A stretch of 64,000 nt of DNA from CAINVV01 sp963663675 (lineage in GTDB: Bacteria > Bacteroidota > Bacteroidia > Bacteroidales > Prolixibacteraceae). The notes beneath the pieces are model-generated. The model was not told the origin of the DNA and searched no databases. It saw only the letters and a program-made list of their open reading frames with translations. Positions within the stretch are counted from its first letter, which is position 1, and each line of letters starts with the position of its first letter. The stretch lies in the NCBI GenBank assembly GCA_963663675.1, contig OY760498.1, positions 1,426,001 through 1,490,000 on the forward strand. Direction: 5' to 3'. Positions 1 to 9,768 of this stretch are shown here, in pieces. Both the position numbers and the translations under genes were made by a program.

Positions 1-911
1 CTTGTAAGATCCCTGGTCCGGTAGCGAATCAATGGAATTCCCTCTTTTGTGATAGTGGTGAAAACCAGTTCCCCAATCTCACCCCGGGGTACAGGTTCAA
101 GCGTTTCAGGGTCGATAATTTCAGGCAGGAAATGATCTTCATGAATGTGCATCCCGCATTGATGTTCACATTCACAGGAAACACCCGGACCGACGATTTC
201 GCTTAAACCGTATATGTCGATGGCTTTGATTCCAAGTTTTGTTTCAATCTCATGTCGCATGGCCTCTGTCCAGGGTTCGGCGCCAAAAATACCTACACGA
301 AGTTTAAGGTTCCGAGGGTCAACTCCCTGTTCCTTCATTACTTCTGCAATGTTGAGTGCATAAGACGGCGTGCAGCAGATGACAGAACTTCCGAAATCCT
401 CCATCAATTGTATTTGTTTGGTGGTATTTCCCCCTGAAATGGGGATGACAGAAGCGCCCAGGTTTTCGGTACCGTAATGAATTCCGAGGCCTCCCGTAAA
501 CAATCCGTAACCATAAGCAATCTGCACAATGTCATGGTGATGAACACCTGCCATGCACAAGGATCGTGTTACAACTTCTGCCCACATCTGAATATCTTTC
601 CTGGTGTATCCAACCACAGTAGGTTTTCCGGTTGTGCCTGAGGAGGCATGAAGCCTTACTATCTCACTCATGGGCACTGTAAAGAGGCCAAATGGATAAT
701 TGTCACGCAGGTCGGATTTGGTAGTAAACGGCAACCTGGAAAGGTCGTCTACTCCCTGGATGTCGTGAGGTGTTAATCCTGCTTCCTGCATTTTTTTTCG
801 GTAGGATGGGACTGCATGATAAATACGCTGAACCGTCTCCTTCAATCTTTGAGATTGAATCAGCTTCATCTCCTCACGTGTTGCGCATTCAATTTTCTCG
901 TTCCAGATCAT
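1..911 (-). CDS. paaK: Phenylacetate-CoA ligase family protein (partial, C-terminus outside window)
   Basis: This AMP-forming ligase would activate phenylacetate, or a related aryl acid, to its CoA thioester in the cytoplasm. The gene starts at the ATG at 911 and runs off the left edge after about 303 codons, so roughly the last third is missing (the family is usually about 430 aa). The adenylate-forming signature SSGTTGKPTVV lies at residues 90-100, and the typical sequence GLSEIVGPGVSCEC comes further on. The N-terminus MIWNEKIECATREEM is the usual PaaK opening. No other phenylacetate genes are visible. In anaerobic Bacteroidota such ligases often act with indolepyruvate ferredoxin oxidoreductase, but that partner is not in the window. 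The family call is firm; the exact acid is inferred. Confidence 0.9.
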   Translation of the reverse strand, partial: MIWNEKIECATREEMKLIQSQRLKETVQRIYHAVPSYRKKMQEAGLTPHDIQGVDDLSRLPFTTKSDLRDNYPFGLFTVPMSEIVRLHASSGTTGKPTVVGYTRKDIQMWAEVVTRSLCMAGVHHHDIVQIAYGYGLFTGGLGIHYGTENLGASVIPISGGNTTKQIQLMEDFGSSVICCTPSYALNIAEVMKEQGVDPRNLKLRVGIFGAEPWTEAMRHEIETKLGIKAIDIYGLSEIVGPGVSCECEHQCGMHIHEDHFLPEIIDPETLEPVPRGEIGELVFTTITKEGIPLIRYRTRDLT

Positions 912-1325
912 TGAAAATAATGTTTTTTTAGGCTGTTATTAATGAAATATCCGAATTGTTATATGATCGAAAAGTTTTATGTAATTGGGTATGAAATATT
1001 CATAAGTACATCCTCAACCAGGGCATAATCTGCAAAAGAGAATATTCCGGAACAATATTTTACAATAATAATATTCAATAATAGCTAGTACAAAAAAACA
1101 ACTTTAAATAGGATAAAAAAAAAGAATACAATGCTTTTTACCTCTGGTCGTTACTTTTGACCTATTTATAGCAGGAGTGTGTCAAAACGGGTCATTTTTA
1201 AAATTGTCAGCCATTTTTTGTGGTTGGATCAGCTTTTTCAATTATCTTTTCAAAATATCATTGCGGAGAACCTGATTTGTTTGATCCGGCATAAGTGATT
1301 GTTAAATTAAAAAAAATTAAAACTG
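912..1325. other. Intergenic region without recognised gene
   Basis: This 414-bp AT-rich gap separates two divergent genes, so it must hold both promoters. I found no TAnnTTTG box with a good upstream TTG on either strand, no tRNA-like structure and no strong hairpin. An A-rich stretch directly before 1326 is typical of Bacteroidota translation starts. Confidence 0.6.
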
Positions 1326-1790
1326 ATGAGAAACAATATCATTTTACTGCCATGGAGTCTTAAAGTTCCGGGTTATATTTCAATTACTGCCGGGATTTTA
1401 CTCCTTGTTTTGCGTTACTCTTTCAATTACAAACCGGACTTTCTGGAACTGAAGTTTTTCGCAATTTATATACACTACATTAATGCCAAATACTTTACGG
1501 TAATAACGCACCAGATGATAGAGGAGATAGGGGGTGTACTTTTGATTGCAGGTCTTTTCTTTGTTGCCTTCTCCAGGGAAAAGGTGGAGTCAGAAATTCT
1601 TAATCAGTTGAGACTAAAAACATTTTATATCTCTTCCTATTTTAATCTTTTTTATTTCCTGTTCTCTATCCTGTTTTTTTACGGATTTGGATTTGTCGGG
1701 GCGCTTACTTTCTTTGCGGTAGGTTGGTTGGTTATTTATATTTTGGTTTTCAGGTATTTAAATTACCGTATGGGACCATCAGCAGAATAA
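1326..1790 (+). CDS. Hypothetical four-helix membrane protein
   Basis: I do not recognise a named family for this 154-aa protein. Four hydrophobic segments are visible at about residues 14-31, 65-83, 98-118 and 122-145, so it is probably an inner-membrane protein. The loop between segments 1 and 2 is moderately polar and holds THQMIEEIGG just before helix 2. The loop between segments 2 and 3 is charged (SREKVESEILNQLRLK). The ATG follows an A-rich stretch. It stands alone between the divergent paaK and the convergent nuo operon, and a hairpin at 1876-1914 can end transcription from both sides. The function is unknown. Confidence 0.6.
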   Translation: MRNNIILLPWSLKVPGYISITAGILLLVLRYSFNYKPDFLELKFFAIYIHYINAKYFTVITHQMIEEIGGVLLIAGLFFVAFSREKVESEILNQLRLKTFYISSYFNLFYFLFSILFFYGFGFVGALTFFAVGWLVIYILVFRYLNYRMGPSAE

Positions 1791-1875
1791 AGAAAAAGAA
1801 GAAAAGTTTGTAGTCAGCGAAATCCTGCAGAAAATCCCGGATGTGCAATTACGATGACCATACTGGCATATACAG

Positions 1876-1914
1876 AAAAAATGCTGCCTTCATAATCTGA
1901 AGACAGCATTTTTT
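1876..1914. terminator. Bidirectional intrinsic terminator
   Basis: An inverted repeat pairs AAAAATGCTG at the left with CAGCATTTTT at the right, and the stem continues through TTCA/TGAA around a short loop. There is a T-run on both strands. It lies between the plus-strand membrane protein gene and the 3' end of the nuo operon, so it can serve both. Confidence 0.8.
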
Positions 1915-1935
1915 CTGCGTATAGCCTGAATGTTT

Positions 1936-2262
1936 TTATTTGGCCCTTAACCAGTACTCTTTGATACTTTCCGTTGTCTCCTGTTCCCAGATAGCTGCCG
2001 TAACAGGTTCTCCTTTTGCATTCCTCAAACTCATTTCATAAACAGCAATAACGGGATTAAAAACAAGGTCCGTTACACCGATATTATAAAGTTGGGTTGT
2101 TGATTCCTCTGCTTTGGCAACCTCTTCAACTACTACTTCAAAATTATTGATCTTAAGCAGATCTTTTAAGAAATCAACTCGGTTCTTTTCAACACCCTTT
2201 TCCACTACAGTGCAACGTTGTCCGCTGATCTCTTCAACAATATGTTTAGCTCTAAGTACCAT
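1936..2262 (-). CDS. Conserved hypothetical protein, last gene of the nuo operon
   Basis: This 108-aa soluble protein has no signal peptide or membrane segment and I do not recognise its family. It starts MVLRAKHIVEEISG. A segment at about residues 59-84 (YNIGVTDLVFNPVIAVYEMS and following) looks like beta strands, and the tail is TTESIKEYWLRAK. It follows nuoN by 43 bp on the same strand and comes before the shared terminator, so it is very likely co-transcribed with the complex I genes. An accessory or assembly role is only an inference from position. Confidence 0.65.
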   Translation of the reverse strand: MVLRAKHIVEEISGQRCTVVEKGVEKNRVDFLKDLLKINNFEVVVEEVAKAEESTTQLYNIGVTDLVFNPVIAVYEMSLRNAKGEPVTAAIWEQETTESIKEYWLRAK

Positions 2263-2305
2263 GGTCTGTTTAATGTCAAATGTTTAAAATTAATTAAGGC
2301 TTGAA

Positions 2306-3733
2306 TCAGATTCCGAAGGAGAGGCCATTGATGAATTCATAAACCTGGCTCCAGAAACCCAAAATGAAAATACCCAGTGCACAAATTGCCAATCCAACTT
2401 TCGTATAAGCATCACTTTTAAAAGCTGCAATCGGTTGGTCGCTTTTATTGATAAACATGGCTTTAACTACCAGCAGATAGTAATAAAGGGAGATCGTAGC
2501 ATTTAATACGGCAATGAATACCAGCCAGTAATAGCCACCTGAAGCTGCTGAAGTGAAGAGAAACATTTTTCCAAAGAAACCTGCCACCGGCGGAATCCCT
2601 GCCAGTGAGAACATGGAAAGCATCATCAGCAAACTAAGATTAGGATTGGTGAGATACATACCATCATAATCATTCATCGATTCCTTCCCGGTTTTTACTG
2701 AAATGGCAGAGACCACACCAAAGGCTCCAAGGTTGGAAAAGATATAGACCAGTACAAAGTAAATTACTGCTGTCATACCCATCTTATTGGTCCCCAGGAT
2801 ACCCAAAAGGATAAAACCTGCCTGGGCAATTGAAGAGAATGCCAGGAACCGTTTCATGTTCTTTTGTCTCATCGCAAAAAGGTTACCAATGGTCATGGTT
2901 AACACCGAAACCAGGTAAAGCATGTTTTTATATACCGGCGCAAGAGTCTTGAAAACGGTGAACATCACAATAATCAGGATGAATGCGGCTGCACCTTTGG
3001 AAATGACTGACAGATAGGAGGTAACATTGATAGGAGCGCCTTCGTAAACGTCTGCAGTCCAGAGGTGGAAGGGAACAAGCGAAATTTTGAATGCCATACC
3101 TGTGAAGAAAAAGATAAATGCCAGCACCTGCAATGGTACGATGGTCTGGGTATAGGCAGAACCTACCGCATCAAAGTAAATTGACCCGCAGGTTCCGTAA
3201 ATCATAGATATTCCATAAAGCAGGATCCCTGATGATAATGCGGAAGAGAGTAACAGTTTAATACCGGCCTCCGAAGATTTCGTATTGAAATGGATAAAGG
3301 CAGCAAGTGCAGCAATAGGAATCGTTGCAAGCTCAAGTCCGAGGTACAGCATCAGGAAGTCGCCCGACGAAATCATGAAGTTCATACCAATCAGGGTCGA
3401 AATCAGCAGGAAGAAGTATTCGCTGATTTTGGCAGCGTTGGCAGGGGTTTTTAACCATGCGGCGGATTGAAGCAGTATGATCAAAACGCCAACATTCAGG
3501 ATGTTTTTCATCAATTGCACCAGTCCGTTGGTGTGGTACATCCCGCCAAAGATGGTAGAATCCGGCTGAGGGATAAATCCGACCAATGTTACCACCAGGA
3601 AGAGACCGATAGAAATCGGAATCATCAGGCTTTTCTTCGCGTGGTTCAAATTCAAATCGATGGTGAGCAGTACCAGGGCCAGAAAGGTCAGTAACAGCTC
3701 ATTTCTCATTGTCAGAATATCGCTTAAACTCAT
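2306..3733 (-). CDS. nuoN: NADH-quinone oxidoreductase-like subunit N
   Basis: This is a 475-aa antiporter-like membrane subunit of respiratory complex I, one of the proton-pumping modules. It is very hydrophobic, with about 14 helices. It carries the family's conserved charged helices, including LYLGLELATIPIAAL near residue 130 and the VPFHLWTADVYEGAP segment near residue 225. The length matches NuoN. It lies last of the core nuo genes, 33 bp after nuoM, and is followed only by the small unknown gene. Confidence 0.95.
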   Translation of the reverse strand: MSLSDILTMRNELLLTFLALVLLTIDLNLNHAKKSLMIPISIGLFLVVTLVGFIPQPDSTIFGGMYHTNGLVQLMKNILNVGVLIILLQSAAWLKTPANAAKISEYFFLLISTLIGMNFMISSGDFLMLYLGLELATIPIAALAAFIHFNTKSSEAGIKLLLSSALSSGILLYGISMIYGTCGSIYFDAVGSAYTQTIVPLQVLAFIFFFTGMAFKISLVPFHLWTADVYEGAPINVTSYLSVISKGAAAFILIIVMFTVFKTLAPVYKNMLYLVSVLTMTIGNLFAMRQKNMKRFLAFSSIAQAGFILLGILGTNKMGMTAVIYFVLVYIFSNLGAFGVVSAISVKTGKESMNDYDGMYLTNPNLSLLMMLSMFSLAGIPPVAGFFGKMFLFTSAASGGYYWLVFIAVLNATISLYYYLLVVKAMFINKSDQPIAAFKSDAYTKVGLAICALGIFILGFWSQVYEFINGLSFGI

Positions 3734-3766
3734 ATCTAAGTTGTTTATTTGTCTGAATTATAGTTA

Positions 3767-5278
3767 TTACATGCCCGGAATCTGCGCCGAAGCCAGTTTT
3801 TCAATCAGGGGAACCAAACTGGAATTGATCATATCCGACAGCCAGATTGGAGTCATACCAATGAAGGTAATTCCTACAACCAGCGTAACCGTAGAAAGAC
3901 GTTCATACCAGTTGGCATCTTCCAGGTGGAGGAAATGCTTGTCTGTGATTGGTCCCATCAACAAGGTACCAACCACTCTGAGAATATAAACTGCTGTGAT
4001 TACAATGGAGGATACTGAAACAATGGTTGCAACCCTGTGGAATGTGTCTACATGCTGATAAGCACCAAAGAAGATGGTCATTTCAGCCACAAATCCGCTG
4101 AATCCGGGTAATCCGAGAGAAGCCAGACCTGCGATTACATAAACAACTCCCAGGAATGGGATAACCTTCATCAGCCCGCCCATCTCATTGATCATCCTGG
4201 TATGAGTTCTGCCGTAAATCATCCCGATCAGGGCGAAGAACAGGGCTGTCATCAAACCGTGAGAGATCATCTGGATCACTGCGCCAGTGAAGGCCGTCTG
4301 GTTCATCATCAGTACAGCGAAGAGAACAAGTCCGCAGTGACTCACGGAAGAATATGCATTGATATATTTCAAATCTTTTTGGAAGATTGCTCCAAAAGCA
4401 CCGTAAACAACACTTATTGAGGTAAGTATAATAAATATCCAGGCTTGTTCCCTGGCAGCATCAGGCATCAGGTAAATAGCGACGCGGAATGCACCGTAAC
4501 CGCCCAGTTTCATTAATACGCCGGCATGGAGCATAGAAACTGCAGTTGGAGCGGAGGCGTGACCATCAGGCGACCATGTGTGGAAGGGGAAAAGAGCTCC
4601 CAGGATACCGAAACCGATAAAGGTGAATGGGAAAAGAAAGCGTTGCATCTCGATCGGAATCTTATGTTTCGCAATTTCAAGGACATTAAATGTCAGCTGG
4701 CCTCCTTCAGGAACGGAAAAGAAATACAGTCCAAGAATTCCCACCATCAGCAATGCAGAGCCACCCATCAGCATCAGGGTCAGTTTCATCGCTGAATATT
4801 CTTTAGGCCCTGAACCCCAAATCCCAATCAACAGGTACATTGGAATCACCGCAACCTCGTAAAACAGGAACATGGTAAAGAGGTCAAGTGAGATAAAGAA
4901 TCCAAAAACTCCTGTTGCCAGCAGAATCAGTGATATGAAGAATTCACGTGAGAGAAATTCCATCTTCCAGGAGGCAAATATTCCTGCAAAAACAACGACA
5001 CCTGTGAGGGCAATCATTGCTACTGAGATTCCGTCTACTCCCACCGCGTAATGAATGTTAAGTGCAGGGAACCACACGGTATCAAATGTAAAGAGCATTG
5101 GTGCAATATTCCCGGCATTACGTTCCGTAATGTACAGATACACCAGTATACCGGACAATATTAATTGAGCTGTCATTCCGATGGCACTAACCAGTCGGGA
5201 TTGTTTAAGATCTTTTGTGAATAGGATGCCGAAAACGGTAAGAACCGGGATCACTACAAAAAGGGTTAGAATGTTCAT
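3767..5278 (-). CDS. nuoM: NADH-quinone oxidoreductase-like subunit M
   Basis: This is a 503-aa antiporter-like proton-pumping subunit of complex I in the inner membrane. The glutamate-bearing helix FYEVAVIPMYLLIGIWG and the PFHTWSPDGHASAPTAVSM loop are diagnostic for NuoM. It sits 14 bp after nuoL and 33 bp before nuoN in the usual L-M-N order. The length is normal and nothing is out of place. Confidence 0.96.
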   Translation of the reverse strand: MNILTLFVVIPVLTVFGILFTKDLKQSRLVSAIGMTAQLILSGILVYLYITERNAGNIAPMLFTFDTVWFPALNIHYAVGVDGISVAMIALTGVVVFAGIFASWKMEFLSREFFISLILLATGVFGFFISLDLFTMFLFYEVAVIPMYLLIGIWGSGPKEYSAMKLTLMLMGGSALLMVGILGLYFFSVPEGGQLTFNVLEIAKHKIPIEMQRFLFPFTFIGFGILGALFPFHTWSPDGHASAPTAVSMLHAGVLMKLGGYGAFRVAIYLMPDAAREQAWIFIILTSISVVYGAFGAIFQKDLKYINAYSSVSHCGLVLFAVLMMNQTAFTGAVIQMISHGLMTALFFALIGMIYGRTHTRMINEMGGLMKVIPFLGVVYVIAGLASLGLPGFSGFVAEMTIFFGAYQHVDTFHRVATIVSVSSIVITAVYILRVVGTLLMGPITDKHFLHLEDANWYERLSTVTLVVGITFIGMTPIWLSDMINSSLVPLIEKLASAQIPGM

Positions 5279-5292
5279 CTTATATCAGTTTC

Positions 5293-7209
5293 TTAGAGTA
5301 CGTAAACAAATATCAATACCAATGCTACCACACCACTAACAAAAACGAAGGCATATTGCTGAACACGGCCGGATTGCAAGCCTTTTACTGTATTGGAGCA
5401 GAATACCACGAAATTTGCGATTCCGTTCATTGTTCCATCCACAATATGACGGTCGAACCAGGCCACCGGACGGGATATGTAATTGAATATGATTTTTTTG
5501 GTAACGAAAAGATAGACTTCATCAATGTAAAATTTCCGGAGTGCCCAGGTATAGAAACTACCAAAAGTTTTTGCAACCTTATCAGGAAGAGCATTTTCAG
5601 TTTTGTACATAACTGTTGCGATGCCAATTCCCAGCAATCCGACGAGTACTGATGGAATTGCGATAGTCCACTCGATGTGCGACTCAAATCCAATACCGTC
5701 AGAAGTGACCATATCGTGGAATGGGAGAAAACCTGCAAAAACAGAGCCAAAAGCCAGGATCATCAAGGGAACCGTCATAACAAGCGGTGCTTCATGCGGT
5801 GTATGATGATAGTGACGTTTGTGTCCCCAGAAAATATTGTAGTAAAGACGGAACATGTAGAAAGCAGTGAGACCGGCGACAAAATATCCGATGACGAAAA
5901 TCATCTTGTTGTGATGGAAGGCTGCGGTCAGGATTTCATCCTTGCTGAAGAAAGCGGAGAAAGGAGGAAGGCCGGCAATCGTAATACAGGCAATAAGGAA
6001 AGTAATGTGCGTGATAGGCAGGTATTTCCTTAATCCACCCATGTCGGTCATATCGTTGCTGTGTACAGCATGAATAACGGCTCCTGCACCGAGGAACAAC
6101 AAAGCTTTGAACATAGCATGGGTGAACAGATGAAAGTTACCTGCCATAAAGCCCAGACCTTCTTCACCACTGTACCCGGATACGCCCAGCGAAAGCATCA
6201 TGTACCCGATCTGGGACATGGTAGAGAAGGCAAGCACTCTTTTAATATCAATTTGTGTTGTAGCGATGACTGCAGCGAACAGTGATGTGAATGCACCTAC
6301 CCAGGCTACCACATGCAGCGCTTCAGGCCCTCCAAGTGCATAAACAGGGAAAAGACGGGCAACGAGGTAAACCCCGGCAACAACCATGGTTGCAGCGTGT
6401 ATCAAAGCAGAAACAGGGGTTGGGCCTTCCATTGCATCTGGTAACCAGATGTGCAGCGGGAACATGGCGGATTTGCCGGCACCCCCCATAAAGATAAATA
6501 TCAGTGCCCAGGTTAATACAGACATGCCCATAAACGCGGCACCTCCGGCTGAGGCTATTGCGGGTCCGTGAGGGTCGGTAAGCGTTTGAAAATCAAATGT
6601 TCCTGTATTGAAGGATAGCATCAGAATACCGATCAGGAATCCAAGGTCAGCAAACCTGGTAACAATAAATGCTTTTTTAGCAGCAGAATAGGCGCTTGGT
6701 TTTTCATAATAATAACCAATCAGGAGGAAAGAGGAAACACCCACCAGCTCCCAGAAAATATACATCTGAAACAGGTTGGTCGCCAAAACCAGGCCTAGCA
6801 TTGAGAAGGTAAAAAGGGACAGGAAGGAAAAGAATCTTGTAAAACCTCTTTCGCCATCCATGTATCCAATGCTGTATATGTGTACCATAAAAGATACGGT
6901 GGTAATAACAATCAGCATCATCACTGAGATAGGATCGATAAGGATACCAAGGTTAATGGTCAGTTTGTCAGTGAGATGCAGCCAGGTTACCTCAATGGCT
7001 TTGGAAGAGGTGTATGCCGTTCCGGCAACATGGTCAGTGACAAAATATTTGATAGCGGTGTAATAGGAAAGGAATGTACTGATACCTAAACCTGCTGTAC
7101 CGATCAGGCCGCCAAGTTTCCCTTTAAATTTGTCTTCAGTCAAACCGACGAGGACAAATACAAAAAATGGAATCAACGGAATCAACAATGTATATGCGTA
7201 ACTATTCAT
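5293..7209 (-). CDS. nuoL: NADH-quinone oxidoreductase-like subunit L
   Basis: This is the 638-aa distal antiporter-like subunit of complex I. It has the conserved FWELVGVSSFLLIGYYY helix, the PLHIWLPDAMEGPTPVSALI segment and the long C-terminal part that forms the lateral helix. The length is typical of NuoL. Three large antiporter-type subunits (L, M, N) are present, so the membrane arm looks complete and able to pump protons even though the electron-input module is missing from the operon. Confidence 0.96.
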   Translation of the reverse strand: MNSYAYTLLIPLIPFFVFVLVGLTEDKFKGKLGGLIGTAGLGISTFLSYYTAIKYFVTDHVAGTAYTSSKAIEVTWLHLTDKLTINLGILIDPISVMMLIVITTVSFMVHIYSIGYMDGERGFTRFFSFLSLFTFSMLGLVLATNLFQMYIFWELVGVSSFLLIGYYYEKPSAYSAAKKAFIVTRFADLGFLIGILMLSFNTGTFDFQTLTDPHGPAIASAGGAAFMGMSVLTWALIFIFMGGAGKSAMFPLHIWLPDAMEGPTPVSALIHAATMVVAGVYLVARLFPVYALGGPEALHVVAWVGAFTSLFAAVIATTQIDIKRVLAFSTMSQIGYMMLSLGVSGYSGEEGLGFMAGNFHLFTHAMFKALLFLGAGAVIHAVHSNDMTDMGGLRKYLPITHITFLIACITIAGLPPFSAFFSKDEILTAAFHHNKMIFVIGYFVAGLTAFYMFRLYYNIFWGHKRHYHHTPHEAPLVMTVPLMILAFGSVFAGFLPFHDMVTSDGIGFESHIEWTIAIPSVLVGLLGIGIATVMYKTENALPDKVAKTFGSFYTWALRKFYIDEVYLFVTKKIIFNYISRPVAWFDRHIVDGTMNGIANFVVFCSNTVKGLQSGRVQQYAFVFVSGVVALVLIFVYVL

Positions 7210-7237
7210 AATAGTAAGTTTCTAAACAGTTAGTGGA

Positions 7238-7555
7238 TCAAAATTTCATTTGGTCAACATTTTCAACATCGATTGACTTAAAGTTCCGGTAGATGTTGAT
7301 GATAATTGCGATGGCAACAGCAGCTTCCGAGGCAGCAACAGCAATCACGATCAAACTGAAAAAATGACCATGGAGCAGGTTGGGATAGAGAAACTTATTG
7401 AAAACCACAAAATTAATATTCACCGAATTAAGAATCAGCTCAATCGACATCAACATGGTAATCAGATTTCTTCTTGTCAGAAAACCATAGATGCCTATAA
7501 AAAACATCAGGGTACTGATAACAAGAAAGGAGTTAAGTGGGATATTGTCTATCAT
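7238..7555 (-). CDS. nuoK: NADH-quinone oxidoreductase-like subunit K
   Basis: This is a 105-aa, three-helix membrane subunit of complex I. The two conserved glutamates lie in MSIELILNSVNINFV and in the AVAASEAAVAIAIIINIYR helix, as expected for NuoK. Its start overlaps the nuoJ stop by 4 bp, which suggests coupled translation. The next gene, nuoL, follows after 28 bp. Confidence 0.96.
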   Translation of the reverse strand: MIDNIPLNSFLVISTLMFFIGIYGFLTRRNLITMLMSIELILNSVNINFVVFNKFLYPNLLHGHFFSLIVIAVAASEAAVAIAIIINIYRNFKSIDVENVDQMKF

Positions 7556-8115
7556 GACTTGGTTGATTTATCTGGATGAATTTTGGGTTGATTCTCGTTT
7601 ACATCAAGTTGCTTCTCTTTTTTTGCAAGTACGATGGCTCCTACCATAGCGGCGAGCAAAAGGACAGAGATTACTTCAAAAGGCAATGCAAATCCGTCCC
7701 TGTTGTAGGATACCAAAGCACGGCCGACATTCTGGACATTGGCTTCTATGGCAGGGGATGAGGAAGGGACAAACGCAAATTTAAAGATGGTAAGGATGGT
7801 CAGCACAGCACCTGCTGCAACCGCCAGGGCAGAGAAAATCTGCTGTTTAACAGGTGCAACGACCGCCTTTTCACTGACATGGCTGGTCAGGAGTATCGAG
7901 AAGATGATCAGTACGATAATACCTCCAGCATAAACAGTAAGCTGTACAGCAGCCAGGAAATTGTAATTCAGCATGAAATAGATTCCCGCTGTGGAGACCA
8001 GCACGAAAAGCAAATAGACTGCTGATCTTAAAATTCTGCGACTGAGGACGGTTAATAGTGAAAATGTCAGAATTGAACCGGCAAACAGGTAGAACATAAT
8101 ATCATTGAGACTCAT
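7552..8115 (-). CDS. nuoJ: NADH-quinone oxidoreductase-like subunit J
   Basis: This is a 187-aa membrane subunit of complex I with about five helices. The typical LSRRILRSAVYLLFVLVSTA and TVYAGGIIVLIIFSILL segments are present; the latter forms the pi-bulge helix linked to conformational coupling. The charged C-terminal tail (DVNENQPKIHPDKSTKS) is a polar extension. It overlaps nuoK by 4 bp. Confidence 0.94.
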   Translation of the reverse strand: MSLNDIMFYLFAGSILTFSLLTVLSRRILRSAVYLLFVLVSTAGIYFMLNYNFLAAVQLTVYAGGIIVLIIFSILLTSHVSEKAVVAPVKQQIFSALAVAAGAVLTILTIFKFAFVPSSSPAIEANVQNVGRALVSYNRDGFALPFEVISVLLLAAMVGAIVLAKKEKQLDVNENQPKIHPDKSTKS

Positions 8116-8140
8116 AACTAATATTTTTTGATGCAGTTGA

Positions 8141-8623
8141 TTACTCTTTCACCCCCTGTGCAATTTTTGAACCGGGTTGATTCAATACTTTTGTAAGTTT
8201 TGAACGATCCCAGACGGCATGTTCAAAATTCTGACCCATCACAATCGCTCCTGTCGGACAAGCTTTTACGCATAGATTACAAAGTGTGCACATACCCAGG
8301 TGATAAATGTGCATGTCGATGGCTCTTTTTTTCTTGCCTTCTTCGTTCACTTCCATCTTGCTGATGATTTCAATTGATCCGTTGGGACAATTGAGTTCGC
8401 AAATACCGCAACCGGTACAGAGGTGCTCATTATTTTCGTTGTGAGGCATTATAACTTCACCACGAAAACGTTCGAACATCTGCAGTTTCTCCCGGTTTTC
8501 AGGATATTGCTGAGTGACATTGTTCCAGGGGGTAAAAACATACTTTCCGGTTACTTTCATACCGGTAAGTAGTGTACCTACGCCTTTGAAAACTGTTGTG
8601 ATATATTGAAATAGCGCATTCAT
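8141..8623 (-). CDS. nuoI: NADH-quinone oxidoreductase-like subunit I (two [4Fe-4S] ferredoxin domains)
   Basis: This 160-aa peripheral-arm subunit carries clusters N6a and N6b, which pass electrons to NuoB. Two complete cysteine motifs are visible, CTGCGICELNCP at about residue 68 and CTLCNLCVKACP at about residue 112. In complexes without NuoEFG, NuoI and its neighbours are the natural docking place for a reduced ferredoxin or another donor. It lies 13 bp after nuoH. Confidence 0.96.
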   Translation of the reverse strand: MNALFQYITTVFKGVGTLLTGMKVTGKYVFTPWNNVTQQYPENREKLQMFERFRGEVIMPHNENNEHLCTGCGICELNCPNGSIEIISKMEVNEEGKKKRAIDMHIYHLGMCTLCNLCVKACPTGAIVMGQNFEHAVWDRSKLTKVLNQPGSKIAQGVKE

Positions 8624-8636
8624 ATTGCGATGGTTT

Positions 8637-9725
8637 TTACAGATGGAATTTGGTTAAAACGACCAGGCACATCAGCAGGATATTGACCAGGTTGATTGGC
8701 AAAAGATATTTCCACTCGAGGGTAAGAATCTGATCGACCCTGAGGCGGGGAAATGTCCATTTAAACCACATGATCAGGAAAATTACTCCACAAACTTTAA
8801 TGAAAAACCAGAAAATAGGAGGAATAAAATCCATGACGACGTTAAATGATTCGAATGAACCAAAATGCAGTGGCATCCATCCTCCTAAGAAAACAGTTGT
8901 AGCCATGGCTGCAACTATGAACAGATTGATGTATTCGGCCAGGAAGAAAAAGGCAAATTTGATACCCGAATATTCTGTGTGGAATCCACCCGTCAGCTCA
9001 GATTCAGCTTCTGCCAGGTCAAAAGGACCACGGTTGGTTTCAGCAGTGCCGGCAATCAGGTAAATAACAAATGCGATCATGGCAGGAACGTGTCCTTTGA
9101 ACAGGAACCACGCATCACGCTGACTTTCAACTATTGTGGAAAGTTGCATTGACCCCGCGAAAATGATCATCGTTATCAGGGACAAGGATACGGAAAGCTC
9201 ATAACTCAGAATCTGGGCGCCACTACGCATGGCACCGATCAGGGAGTACTTGTTGTTACTGGACCATCCTGCAACCAGGATACCGATCACACCGATCGAG
9301 GATACTGCAGTTACATAGAAAACACCGATATCGAAATCCAGTGTCTGCAACCCTTTGGCGAACGGGAGAACTGCAATGGCCATAAATGTGGCTATCATGG
9401 TAATGAAAGGTGCCAGGTTGTAAAGAAACTTGTCGGCAGATTTTGGCATGATAAGCTCTTTCATCAGCAGTTTGATGAAATCGGCGATGGTCTGGAGCAA
9501 ACCCCAGTATCCAACACGCATAGGTCCTAAGCGTTGCTGGAATGCCGCGCAAACTTTCCTTTCTGCATATACCAGAAACAGACCAAAGAGTGCAATAAAA
9601 AGCAAATAACTAACTCCGATGACAGTCCATTCAACAATCGTTGTAGCTGTTGGAGACATCCGCTCCAAAAACCACAGGTGCATGTTGTGGGTCATTCCTG
9701 AAAAGTCGTAAATAGTGGATCCCAT
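8637..9725 (-). CDS. nuoH: NADH-quinone oxidoreductase-like subunit H
   Basis: This is a 362-aa membrane subunit joining the peripheral arm to the membrane arm and forming much of the quinone chamber. The ERKVCAAFQQRLGPMRVGYWG loop and the acidic loop with RGPFDLAEAESELTGGFHTE are hallmark NuoH segments. The N-terminus is slightly extended (MGSTIYDFSGMTHNMHLWF). The following gene, nuoI, is 13 bp away; nuoD lies 43 bp upstream. Confidence 0.96.
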   Translation of the reverse strand: MGSTIYDFSGMTHNMHLWFLERMSPTATTIVEWTVIGVSYLLFIALFGLFLVYAERKVCAAFQQRLGPMRVGYWGLLQTIADFIKLLMKELIMPKSADKFLYNLAPFITMIATFMAIAVLPFAKGLQTLDFDIGVFYVTAVSSIGVIGILVAGWSSNNKYSLIGAMRSGAQILSYELSVSLSLITMIIFAGSMQLSTIVESQRDAWFLFKGHVPAMIAFVIYLIAGTAETNRGPFDLAEAESELTGGFHTEYSGIKFAFFFLAEYINLFIVAAMATTVFLGGWMPLHFGSFESFNVVMDFIPPIFWFFIKVCGVIFLIMWFKWTFPRLRVDQILTLEWKYLLPINLVNILLMCLVVLTKFHL

Positions 9726-9768
9726 TATATTATGATGATTATCGATAGTTCAATCGCGTTTGTACTAA

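Noticed and set aside
252..437. 61-codon plus-strand frame in the first kilobase
   Set aside because: It is antisense to the phenylacetate-CoA ligase gene, which reads through this whole stretch.
5427..5750. 107-codon minus-strand frame inside nuoL
   Set aside because: It is a shifted frame of nuoL on the same strand; nuoL itself is intact and full length.
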